A stretch of 64,000 nt of DNA from Sphingobium_A sp965228065 (lineage in GTDB: Bacteria > Pseudomonadota > Alphaproteobacteria > Sphingomonadales > Sphingomonadaceae): NCBI GenBank assembly GCA_965228065.1, contig OZ245788.1, positions 868,001 to 932,000 of the forward strand, read 5' to 3'. Every line of letters begins with the position of its first letter. The stretch's first letter is position 1. The notes under the pieces were generated by a model, which was not told the origin of the DNA, made no database searches, and saw only the letters and a list, made by a program, of their open reading frames with translations. The position numbers and the translations under genes are program-made. Below are positions 23,845-31,788 of the stretch, one piece after another.

Positions 23845-25637
23845 CAGGCGTCATCCCCCATGCGCAGCGCCGCGATGAACGCTTCCTGCGGGATCGATAC
23901 CGATCCGTATTCGCGCATGCGCTTCTTGCCCTCTTTCTGCTTGTCGAGCAGCTTCTTCTTGCGGCTGATGTCGCCGCCATAGCATTTCGCGGTCACGTCC
24001 TTGCGCAGCGCCGCGATCGTTTCGCGCGCGATCACCTTGCCGCCGATCGCCGCCTGGATCGGGATCTTGAACAGATGGCGGGGGATCAGATCCTTCAGCC
24101 GCTCGCACATGTGCCGGCCGCGCGCTTCGGCCGCGACACGGTGGACAATCATGCTGAGCGCATCGACTGGCTCGTTGTTCACCAGGATGTTCATCTTGAC
24201 GAGATCACCGGAGCGATGGCCGATCTGGTGATAGTCGAAGCTGGCATAGCCGCGGCTGATGCTCTTCAACCGGTCGTAGAAATCGAACACCACTTCGTTG
24301 AGCGGCAGTTCATACGTGATCTGCGCGCGGCCGCCGACATAGGTCAGGTTCTTCTGGATGCCGCGACGATCCTGGCAAAGCTTCAGGATCGGCCCGAGAT
24401 AGTCGTCGGGCACATAGATCACCGCCTCGATCCACGGCTCCTCGATCTCCTCGATCTTGTTGGGATCGGGCATATCGGCGGGATTGTGCAGCTCGAGCTG
24501 GCCGGCGCCGTGCGTAAGCTTGATGTGATAGACCACCGACGGCGCGGTGGTGATCAGGTCGAGATCATATTCGCGGGTCAGCCGCTCCTGAATGATCTCC
24601 AGGTGGAGCAGGCCGAGGAAACCGCAGCGGAAACCGAAGCCCAGGGCCGCGCTCGTCTCCATCTCGAAGCTGAACGACGCGTCGTTCAGCCGCAGCTTGG
24701 AAATGCTCTCGCGCAGCTTCTCGAAATCGTTCGCATCGGTCGGGAACAGGCCGCAGAAGACGACGGGCTGGACTTCCTTGAACCCTGGCAGCGCCTCGGC
24801 GGCGGGCTTTTTCGCGTCAGTGATCGTGTCGCCGACCATCGTCTGCGCGACTTCCTTGATCTGCGCGGTGATGAAGCCGATCTCGCCCGGGCCCAATTCA
24901 GGCAATTGTTCGATCTTGGGGCGCATGCAGCCGGTGCGGTCGACCAGATGGACGGTCCCCGCCTGCATGAACTTGATCTGCTGGCCCTTCTTCAACACGC
25001 CGTCGATCACGCGGACGAGGATAACGACGCCCAGATAGGGATCGTACCAGCTGTCGACGAGCATCGCCTTCAGCGGCGCATCGCGGTCGCCCTTGGGCGG
25101 CGGGATCTTCGCGACGATCTGGTCGAGGATCTCCTCGATGCCGATGCCGGACTTGGCGCTGGCGAACACCGCTTCCGATGCATCGAGACCGATAATATCC
25201 TCGATCTCCGCACGGACGCGCTCGGGTTCCGCCGCCGGCAGATCGATCTTGTTGATGATCGGCAGGATCTCGTGATCATGCTCGATCGACTGATAGACAT
25301 TGGCCAGCGTCTGCGCCTCGACGCCCTGCGCCGCGTCGACAACGAGCAGCGCGCCTTCGCAGGCCGCGAGCGAACGCGACACTTCATAAGCGAAATCGAC
25401 ATGGCCGGGCGTGTCCATCAGATTGAGGACATGGCCCTTCCAGTCGAGGCGCACCGTCTGCGCCTTGATGGTGATGCCGCGCTCCTTCTCGATATCCATA
25501 TTATCGAGGACCTGGGCGGACATTTCGCGCGCGGTAAGGCCGCCGGTGTGCTGGATCAGTCGATCCGCCAGCGTCGACTTGCCATGGTCGATATGCGCGA
25601 TGATGGAGAAATTGCGGATTTTGTCGAGCGGGGTCAT
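23844..25637 (-). CDS. lepA: Elongation factor 4 (LepA), ribosome-associated GTPase
   Basis: LepA is a translational GTPase that acts on stalled ribosomes or during initiation and 30S assembly. The 597-residue protein has all G-motifs (AHIDHGKSTLADRL near 15-28, DTPGHVDF near 76-83, NKIDLP near 130-135), domain II, EF-G-like domains III and V, and the LepA-specific C-terminal domain (KRMREYGSVSIPQEAFIAALRM). Length is typical. ATG 25637 gives MTPLDKIRNFSIIAHIDHGK, the family start. The downstream 59-residue gene overlaps its stop. Upstream is a divergent CsgG-like gene. Confidence 0.97.
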   Translation of the reverse strand: MTPLDKIRNFSIIAHIDHGKSTLADRLIQHTGGLTAREMSAQVLDNMDIEKERGITIKAQTVRLDWKGHVLNLMDTPGHVDFAYEVSRSLAACEGALLVVDAAQGVEAQTLANVYQSIEHDHEILPIINKIDLPAAEPERVRAEIEDIIGLDASEAVFASAKSGIGIEEILDQIVAKIPPPKGDRDAPLKAMLVDSWYDPYLGVVILVRVIDGVLKKGQQIKFMQAGTVHLVDRTGCMRPKIEQLPELGPGEIGFITAQIKEVAQTMVGDTITDAKKPAAEALPGFKEVQPVVFCGLFPTDANDFEKLRESISKLRLNDASFSFEMETSAALGFGFRCGFLGLLHLEIIQERLTREYDLDLITTAPSVVYHIKLTHGAGQLELHNPADMPDPNKIEEIEEPWIEAVIYVPDDYLGPILKLCQDRRGIQKNLTYVGGRAQITYELPLNEVVFDFYDRLKSISRGYASFDYHQIGHRSGDLVKMNILVNNEPVDALSMIVHRVAAEARGRHMCERLKDLIPRHLFKIPIQAAIGGKVIARETIAALRKDVTAKCYGGDISRKKKLLDKQKEGKKRMREYGSVSIPQEAFIAALRMGDDA

Positions 25638-25894
25638 TGCGCGCGCCTAGCATCGCTGTCGTCCGATGTCATCGATCAACACCATATGAATGCCGACAGA
25701 CTGTGCTCCACCCCGACGGATGCAATGCGTCGAGCGACATTCAGGCTGTGACGCAGGACACTTACGCCTATGCGGGTTTGGTGATATTGCGACGTCACAC
25801 CGTAACAAGCGGGTCGCACAGGAATTGCATCTCGGCTTCGGGGGGCGTGAAGGATTTCACGCACATGTCGCCGAATATCATTGGGGAGAATATC
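25638..25894. other. Divergent intergenic region lepA / csgG-like
   Basis: No gene is supported; the plus-strand frame entering here is only the upstream extension of the next gene. It should contain both promoters, but I cannot fix their boxes. Confidence 0.35.
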
Positions 25895-26692
25895 GTGTCC
25901 GTTAAATTGACTTCCGCGCTGATCGTATCTTCGCTCTGCCTGGCGGCCTCGCCAGCGATGGCGAAAGATACGAAGGGCTCGTCCGCCCGCCAGGAACAGG
26001 CCCGCGGCACCCAGGAAATCCCGCGCTGCACGCGCAAACTCGGCTCCGTCGCGATCGTCGAGCCCGACACCCAGTGGTGGCGCGACTATAATCTCGGCAG
26101 CCCGGAAGCGATCCTGAAGGTGTTCGTCCAGCAGTCCGGCTGCTTCACCATCGTCAATCGCGGCCGTGCAATGCAGAGCCGCGCGATGGAGCGCGCCATG
26201 GCCGACTCGGGTGAGCTCCAGTCGGGTTCGAACCTCGGCAAGGGCCAGGTCAAGGCCGCTGACTATTATCTCGAGCCCAACATCGTCGGCGCGAACGCCA
26301 ATGGCGGTGGCGGCGGCGGTGGCGCTGCGCTGGGCGCACTGGGCGGCCTGTTCGGCGGTGCCGGCCGGGTGATCGGCGGCATTGCCGGCGGCGTCTCGGT
26401 CAAGAAGAAGGAAGCGAACGTCACGCTGTCGATCGTGAACGGCCGCACCACTGAGGAAGAGGCGCTGACCGAGGGCTATGCCCGCAAGTCGGACGTCAGC
26501 TTCGGCGGCGGCGCTGCCGGCGGCGGCTTCTTCGGCGGCGGTTTCGCCGCAGCCGGTGGCGGCGGCTACCAGAACACCGAGATCGGCCAGGTCATCGTGC
26601 TCGCCTATCTCGACGCTTATACCAAGCTGGTCACGCAGCTTGGCGGCCTGCCCGAGAATGCGGCAGCCGCAGCGCCCGTCGCCAGGAAATAA
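25895..26692 (+). CDS. CsgG/HfaB-like exported protein
   Basis: This 265-residue exported protein has a signal peptide (about 1-23, ending SPAMA-K). A CsgG-like N-terminal region follows (TRKLGSVAIVEPDTQWWRDYNLGSPEAILKVFVQQSGCFTIVNRGRAMQSRAMERAMADSGEL...AADYYLEPNIVG), then a Gly-rich hydrophobic stretch and KKKEANVTLSIVNGRTTEEEALTEGYARKSDVSFGGG. CsgG proteins form outer-membrane secretion channels for curli or anchor holdfast; this one lacks the usual lipobox Cys, so it may be a soluble relative. Two Gly-rich segments are low complexity. I choose GTG 25895, which follows GGGGAG; ATG 25865 is the alternative. Confidence 0.75.
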   Translation: MSVKLTSALIVSSLCLAASPAMAKDTKGSSARQEQARGTQEIPRCTRKLGSVAIVEPDTQWWRDYNLGSPEAILKVFVQQSGCFTIVNRGRAMQSRAMERAMADSGELQSGSNLGKGQVKAADYYLEPNIVGANANGGGGGGGAALGALGGLFGGAGRVIGGIAGGVSVKKKEANVTLSIVNGRTTEEEALTEGYARKSDVSFGGGAAGGGFFGGGFAAAGGGGYQNTEIGQVIVLAYLDAYTKLVTQLGGLPENAAAAAPVARK

Positions 26693-26792
26693 GCGACGGC
26701 AAAAGCCTGAAGCAAGCGCCGTCCCGGTTCGCCGGGGCGGCGCTTTGCTTTTGAGCGGCCTTGTGCAAATCATCCGCGCAAAGGAGATTCCG

Positions 26793-27743
26793 ATGCGCCG
26801 ATCCGTCCTGCTTGCCCTGGGCCTTGCCCTGACGACACCCGCCGCAGCGCAGACGCTGCTGATCGGCAACAAGGCGGAGGATACGGTCAGCTTCATCGAC
26901 CTTGCCACCGGCAAGGAACGCGCGCGCGTCGAGACCGCGCACATGCCGCACGAAATCGCGATCTCGCCCGACGGCAAGCAAGCTGCGGTCGTCGCCTATG
27001 GCGGAACGACGCTCGACATTTTCGACGTGGCGAGCGCCAGCCGGGTGAAACGTATCGACCTGTCCCCCAATGTCGCGCCGCACGGCATCGCCTGGTTGCG
27101 CGACGGCCGGCTGGTCGTGACCACGGAAAAGAGCAAGTCGCTGACTCTGGTCGATCCCGCGAGCGGCGCGGTCAGCGCGATCTCGACCGATCAGGAGGGA
27201 TCGCACATGGTCGCGATCGCGCCGACCGGCGGACGGGCCTATGTCGCCAATATCCGCTCCGGCACGGTCAGCGTGATCGACATCGACAAGCGCACCAAGA
27301 TCGCCGACATCGCGGTCGGCGGACAGCCCGAGGGGATCGCGCTGACCCCGAACGGCAAGCAGCTCTGGGTCGGCGACCTGAGCGCCCCCCATGTCCGGAT
27401 CGTCGACACCGCGACGCTCAAGACGATCGCCACCCTGCCCATCGATCCGGTCGCGATCCGGGTCGCGATCAGCCCGGACGGCAAGACCGCCGTCACATCC
27501 AACATCCATTCGGGCACGCTGACGCTGATCGACGTGGCCAGCCGCAAGGTGCTGCGGTCCGTGCCCGTCAGCGGGCAGAAGGAGGCCGGTCAGGTCACGA
27601 TCCTGTTCACGCGAGACGGCAGGCGGCTCTATGCCGCCGAGACCTATCGCAACGAGGTCGCCGAGATCGACATGAAGAGCGGCAAGGTGCTTCGCCGCCT
27701 GCCCGCCGGCAAGAATGGCGATGGGCTCGGCATTGCCCCATGA
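26793..27743 (+). CDS. Secreted YVTN-type beta-propeller protein
   Basis: The 316-residue exported protein has a signal peptide (MRRSVLLALGLALTTPAAAQ) and six or seven repeats of the 40-residue YVTN/NHL-like beta-propeller. Each repeat holds a segment of the type AYVANIRSGTVSVIDIDKRTKIADIAVGGQPEGIALTPNGKQLWV or VGDLSAPHVRIVDTATLKTIATLPIDPVAIRVAISPDGKTAVTS. Such proteins are often redox or surface binding proteins (YncE family); no catalytic site is evident. AAAGGAG precedes ATG 26793 with a good gap. It lies 100 bp after the CsgG-like gene on the same strand and may share its transcript. Confidence 0.85.
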   Translation: MRRSVLLALGLALTTPAAAQTLLIGNKAEDTVSFIDLATGKERARVETAHMPHEIAISPDGKQAAVVAYGGTTLDIFDVASASRVKRIDLSPNVAPHGIAWLRDGRLVVTTEKSKSLTLVDPASGAVSAISTDQEGSHMVAIAPTGGRAYVANIRSGTVSVIDIDKRTKIADIAVGGQPEGIALTPNGKQLWVGDLSAPHVRIVDTATLKTIATLPIDPVAIRVAISPDGKTAVTSNIHSGTLTLIDVASRKVLRSVPVSGQKEAGQVTILFTRDGRRLYAAETYRNEVAEIDMKSGKVLRRLPAGKNGDGLGIAP

Positions 27744-27865
27744 CGCTGGCGCGGATGGCGCGCTGGATTTTCATATAGGAAAAATTCATCCCGATTGCGC
27801 CCGTTCCTTGACAATATGAACAGGTGGCGGAACAAGACGCGAAAAGATGAGGGGGAGATTGTCCG

Positions 27866-29746
27866 ATGAAGCGTGCCATCCTGGCCATATCCGTGGCGCT
27901 GACGCTCCATCTGCCCGTCGCGGCGCAGGATTATTCCAAATACTCGCCCGAAGCCGCCACGCGGGAGATGTTGGAGCTGGCGACCGCGGAAACCGCAGTG
28001 CTGGTGCCGATGCGCGACGGCGTCGGCCTATCTACGAACATCTACAGGCCCAAGGGCGCGACCGGCCCGCTGCCCACCATCTTATGGAAGACGCCGTATA
28101 ACGAGCATGTGTTGCGCGGGAACACGCAGGAGCTGGCGCTGGAGGCGGTGAAGCGCGGCTATGTCTTCATCGTCCAGAACGAGCGCGGTCGCTATTTCTC
28201 GGAAGGGAAATACGAGATTCTCGGCTATCCGCAGACCGACGGCTACGACACGCTGAGCTGGATCGCGAAGCAGCCCTGGTCGAACCAGAAGGTCGGCACG
28301 CTCGGCTGCTCATCCTCCGCCGAATGGCAGCTTGCGCTTGCCGCACAGAATCATCCCGCGCACGCGGCGATGGTGCCGATGGCGTCGGGTGCGGGCATCG
28401 GCAAGGTCGGCCGCTTCCAGGAACAGGGAAACTGGTACACCGGGGGTGTCCCACGCAGCCTGTTCTTCGTGTGGCTCTACGGCGTCGACAATCCCTTGCG
28501 CGCCGAACTGCCCAAGGGGCTTGACCCGGCGATGCGCGCCCGCATTGCAAGCTATAATGATCTCGCCGGCAACAAGCCCAAGGTCGACTGGAACAAGCAG
28601 ATCAAGCATCTGCCGGTCGATACCATGCTCTCCGACCTGGGCGAGCCGCCCGCGACTTTCGAGGAATTCATCAAACGCACGCCGGCCGATCCGGCGTGGC
28701 GCAAAGGCGGCCTGTATCATGACGATATGGGCTGGGGCGTTCCGGCTTTGTGGTTCAACAGCTGGTACGATGTCTCGATCGGACCCAATCTGGAGCTGTT
28801 CAACCACGCCCGTGCGGCCGGCACCGACAAGGAAGCCAGCGCCAATCAATATGCGGTGGTCGGCCCGATGCCGCATTGCCAATATTGGAAGCAGGGCCCG
28901 AACACCGTCGTGGGCGAGCGCGCCATGGGCGACACCAGTTTCAAGGTCAACGGCACCATCTTCGCCTGGTTCGACCGCTGGCTGAAGGGCGACACCGCCG
29001 CCTGGTCGGCAAGCACGCCGCATGTCCAATATTACCAGATGGGCGCCAATCGCTGGCAGACCGCGGAAAGCTGGCCACCCAAGGGCACCGAGATGATGCG
29101 CCTGTATCTGCGCAGCGGCGGAGCGGCGAACAGCCTGAACGGCAATGGCCGGCTGGAAAGCGCGGCGCCACCATCGGGCGAAACTGCCGACCGTTATCGC
29201 TACGATCCGATGAATCCCGTCCAGACCGTAGGCGGAGGCGATTGCTGCAATGGCGGGATCGTCGTGCCGGGCGCATTCGACCAGCGCGGCGTGGAAGCAC
29301 GCAACGACGTGCTGGTCTATACCAGCGAACCACTGAAGGCGCCGCTCAACGTCAGCGGCTTCGTCGATTCGGTGCTCAAGGTCTCGTCGAGCGCAAAAGA
29401 CACCGATTATACGGTCAAGCTGGTCGACGTGGCGCCCGACGGCACCGCCTGGATCATCGCCGACACCATCTTCCGCGCGCGGTACCGCGACGGTTACGAC
29501 AAGCCGAAGATGATGGAGCCGGGCAAGGTCTATACGATCCGCCCGACGCCGATGACGACCAGCATCCAGTTCGGTGCCGGCCATCGCATCCGCGTCGAGG
29601 TGAGTTCGTCGAGCTTCCCCAAATTCGTGCGCAACCTGAACACCGGCGGCGCCAACGAACGCGAGAGCAAGGGCGTCGTCGCCGACAATGTCATCCACCA
29701 TGCTGGCGAGGACGCGTCCTATATCGAGCTGCCCGTGGTGCGCTGA
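27866..29746 (+). CDS. Secreted CocE/NonD-family hydrolase (X-Pro dipeptidyl-peptidase-like)
   Basis: This 626-residue exported serine hydrolase has a signal peptide (about 1-20, ending PVAAQ). An alpha/beta-hydrolase N-half follows (TAVLVPMRDGVGLSTNIYRPKGATGPLPTILWKTPYN; DGYDTLSWIAKQPWSNQKVGTLGCSSSAEWQLALAAQ, with the nucleophile Ser in GCSSSA). The catalytic His is probably in GPMPHCQYW, and the X-Pro C-terminal jelly-roll domain (about 400-625) has RNDVLVYTSEPLKAPLNVSGFV. Family activities include X-Pro peptidase, acylase, and cocaine or glutaryl-acylase esterase; the real substrate is unknown. The nucleophile elbow is less canonical (no GxSYxG), so some caution is needed. GGGGGAG precedes ATG 27866. 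Confidence 0.88.
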   Translation: MKRAILAISVALTLHLPVAAQDYSKYSPEAATREMLELATAETAVLVPMRDGVGLSTNIYRPKGATGPLPTILWKTPYNEHVLRGNTQELALEAVKRGYVFIVQNERGRYFSEGKYEILGYPQTDGYDTLSWIAKQPWSNQKVGTLGCSSSAEWQLALAAQNHPAHAAMVPMASGAGIGKVGRFQEQGNWYTGGVPRSLFFVWLYGVDNPLRAELPKGLDPAMRARIASYNDLAGNKPKVDWNKQIKHLPVDTMLSDLGEPPATFEEFIKRTPADPAWRKGGLYHDDMGWGVPALWFNSWYDVSIGPNLELFNHARAAGTDKEASANQYAVVGPMPHCQYWKQGPNTVVGERAMGDTSFKVNGTIFAWFDRWLKGDTAAWSASTPHVQYYQMGANRWQTAESWPPKGTEMMRLYLRSGGAANSLNGNGRLESAAPPSGETADRYRYDPMNPVQTVGGGDCCNGGIVVPGAFDQRGVEARNDVLVYTSEPLKAPLNVSGFVDSVLKVSSSAKDTDYTVKLVDVAPDGTAWIIADTIFRARYRDGYDKPKMMEPGKVYTIRPTPMTTSIQFGAGHRIRVEVSSSSFPKFVRNLNTGGANERESKGVVADNVIHHAGEDASYIELPVVR

Positions 29747-29757
29747 GAACCCTTACG

Positions 29758-29785
29758 CGTCATTCCCGCGAAAGCGGGAATGACG
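29758..29785. repeat. REP-like perfect hairpin
   Basis: A perfect 12-bp inverted repeat with a GAAA tetraloop (CGTCATTCCCGC at 29758-29769 and its complement at 29774-29785) follows the CocE-like gene. It resembles REP units common between genes in sphingomonads and may act as a terminator, although no T-run follows. Confidence 0.85.
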
Positions 29786-29896
29786 CTGCGGGATGGTATC
29801 CAATCCGGATCCACCGACCTCGACACCGCTTGCCAACGCCCCTTGCGCCTCCCCGGCACCGCGCTACGATCCTCGAAAATAAGGAGAGAGCGGCCC

Positions 29897-31195
29897 ATGC
29901 GGCATATCGCGGTGATCGGTTCCGGACCGGCCGGCTATTATACGGCCGAAGCCTGCCAGAAGCTCTTCGGCGGCGACGTCAGGATCGACGTCATCGACGG
30001 CCTGCCCGTCCCCTACGGACTGATCCGCTTCGGCGTCGCGCCCGATCACCAGTCGATCAAGGCGGTATCGAGACGCTACGAAGCCGTCGCGCTGAGCGAG
30101 AATGTCCGCTTCGTCGGCAATGTCTCGGTCGGTCGCGACGTAAGCATCGACGAACTCCAGTCGCTCTACGACGCCGTGGTGCTGGCAACGGGGGCGCCCA
30201 ACGACAGGCCACTCGGCATTCCCGGCGATGATCTGCCCGGCGTGGTCGGATCGGCCGCTTTTGTCGGCTGGTATAATGGCCATCCCGATTTCGCCGATCT
30301 GTCGCCCCCGCTCGACGTGGCAGGCGCGGTCGTCGTCGGCAACGGCAATGTCGCGCTCGACGTCGCGCGCATCCTCTCAAAAACGCCAGCGGAATTTTCG
30401 GGCTCGGACATCGTCGATCACGCGCTGGCGGAACTGGCCGGATCGTCGATCCGCACCATCTCCATCCTCGGCCGCCGCGGCCCCCATCAGATCGCGATGA
30501 CCCCCAAGGAACTGGGTGAACTCGGCCATCTCGAGCGCGCCGCGCCGCATGTCGACCCGGCGGACCTGCCGCCCCTGGGCGACGACGCGCTGCTCGAGCC
30601 GGGCATGCGCAAATCGGTGACGCATCTTCGCGATTTCGCAGCGACCAACGCCGCCAAGCCGATCAGAATCGATTTCGATTTCTTCGCCATGCCTGTCGCG
30701 ATTGAGGGCGACGGCAAGGTCGAGCGAATCATCGTGGAACGCACCGTGCTGGACGCGGATCTGCGATCGAGCGGCACCGGGGAACGCTACACGATCGAAT
30801 GCGGCCTCGTCGTAAGCTGCATCGGCTACAGCACCCCGAAGATCGAAGGCGTGCCCTATGAACATGGCCGCGGACGCTTCGCCAATGACGAGGGCCGCAT
30901 CCTGCCCGGCCTCTATTGCGTCGGCTGGGCGCGCCGTGGTCCCACCGGCACCATCGGCACCAACCGCCCCGACGGACAGATGATCGCGGAAAAGATCGCC
31001 GCCGACCTTGCCGACCCCTCGCGCAAGGCGGGGCGGACGGGGCTCGACGCACTGCTCGAATCACGCAGCGTCGACGTCGTCACCTTCCGTGACTGGCAGA
31101 AAATCGAAGCGGCGGAGGTCGCACGCGCCCGCGACGGCAGCCCGCGCGGCAAATTCGTCAACGTCGCCGAGATGATCGCCGCACGTGGTGATTGA
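29897..31195 (+). CDS. FAD-dependent ferredoxin/adrenodoxin-NADP reductase (FprA-like)
   Basis: This 432-residue flavoprotein reduces ferredoxin with NADPH, as in adrenodoxin reductase and mycobacterial FprA. It has an N-terminal FAD motif (VIGSGPAGYYTAEACQKL), the linked RFGVAPDHQSIK segment, an internal NADP motif (VVVGNGNVALDVARIL), RRGPHQIAMTPKEL and the C-terminal FAD motif (GWARRGPTGTIGTNRPDGQM). Length and motifs match the family closely. ATG 29897 follows AAGGAGAG, and the longer frame from 29780 is spurious. No ferredoxin gene is next to it. It ends 77 bp before tRNA-Pro on the same strand. Its likely task is electron supply to a cytochrome P450 or Fe-S partner. Confidence 0.92.
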   Translation: MRHIAVIGSGPAGYYTAEACQKLFGGDVRIDVIDGLPVPYGLIRFGVAPDHQSIKAVSRRYEAVALSENVRFVGNVSVGRDVSIDELQSLYDAVVLATGAPNDRPLGIPGDDLPGVVGSAAFVGWYNGHPDFADLSPPLDVAGAVVVGNGNVALDVARILSKTPAEFSGSDIVDHALAELAGSSIRTISILGRRGPHQIAMTPKELGELGHLERAAPHVDPADLPPLGDDALLEPGMRKSVTHLRDFAATNAAKPIRIDFDFFAMPVAIEGDGKVERIIVERTVLDADLRSSGTGERYTIECGLVVSCIGYSTPKIEGVPYEHGRGRFANDEGRILPGLYCVGWARRGPTGTIGTNRPDGQMIAEKIAADLADPSRKAGRTGLDALLESRSVDVVTFRDWQKIEAAEVARARDGSPRGKFVNVAEMIAARGD

Positions 31196-31272
31196 AGCGG
31201 GCTTGCGGAGCCGCGAAGCGCTGCTATAAGCCGCCGCCTGCCTACCGGCTTCGTGCCGGTTCCGCATCGGTC

Positions 31273-31348
31273 GGGGAGTAGCTCAGCCTGGTAGAGCACT
31301 GTCTTCGGGAGGCAGGGGCCGGAGGTTCGAATCCTCTCTCCCCGACCA
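31273..31348 (+). tRNA. tRNA-Pro (CGG)
   Basis: The 76-nt sequence folds as a full cloverleaf: acceptor CGGGGAG with CTCCCCG, D-arm GCTCAGCCTGGTAGAGC, anticodon stem CTGTC/GGCAG with loop TTCGGGA, T-arm with GGTTCGAATCC, and an encoded CCA. Anticodon CGG decodes CCG proline. Confidence 0.97.
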
Positions 31349-31381
31349 AATTCTTCTGGATCGCGTAGCGCGGAGTGCCGG

Positions 31382-31606
31382 ATGTCTGACGACGAGTCTC
31401 AAGCGAAACCAGCGCCGGTCAAGCGCACCACCAAGCGTGCGCCGGCCAAAGCCGCTGCCGCAAAGCCCAAGGCAAAGCCGGCAGCCAAGGCCGAAACCAG
31501 ATCTTCGCGCTGGTCCACTGCGGGCCTCGGCGCCGCGATCGGCTCGGCCGCGGTCGTCGCCGCGATGCTCTACGTCAATCGCAGCACGAAAAAGAAGCCC
31601 GACTGA
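31382..31606 (+). CDS. Small Ala/Lys/Pro-rich protein with C-terminal membrane helix
   Basis: This 74-residue protein has a histone-H1-like basic first half (repeated KPA, KRA and AKAAAAK motifs, about 8-42). A hydrophobic helix (about 48-66, TAGLGAAIGSAAVVAAMLYVN) and a basic tail RSTKKKPD follow. It could be a small single-helix inner-membrane protein with a basic cytosolic tail, perhaps binding nucleic acid or phospholipid; that is inference. It follows tRNA-Pro by 33 bp. Codon bias supports coding, though low-complexity Ala/Lys-rich frames can arise by chance in high-GC DNA. Confidence 0.65.
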   Translation: MSDDESQAKPAPVKRTTKRAPAKAAAAKPKAKPAAKAETRSSRWSTAGLGAAIGSAAVVAAMLYVNRSTKKKPD

Positions 31607-31635
31607 ACTGCTGCGTTTTCGGACGAGTGCCAATG

Positions 31636-31768
31636 CACCGTTTGTCCCGAGCGAAGTCGAGGGACGTTGGGCATCGCGCTGCGTGTCTCGACTTCGGCCC
31701 TTGGGGCCGAAGTTCATCCTGAGCGCCCGCCCTGGCGGGCAGTCGAAGGGCTCGACACGAACGGTGAA
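31636..31768. repeat. REP-like palindromic region
   Basis: This intergenic segment holds several short palindromes: GTCCC GAGCGAAGTCGA GGGAC near 31645-31665, GGCCC...GGGCC near 31697-31710, GCCCGCC...GGCGGGC near 31722-31740, and terminal CTCGACTTCG and CGAAGGGCTCG. It resembles the composite REP units of sphingomonads and lies between the small basic protein and a convergent TonB receptor. Confidence 0.65.
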
Positions 31769-31788
31769 TTAGAGGCTGAACCTAGATC

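Noticed and set aside
24075..25751. 558-residue plus-strand ORF opposite lepA
   Set aside because: Shadow of lepA; lepA has all GTPase motifs.
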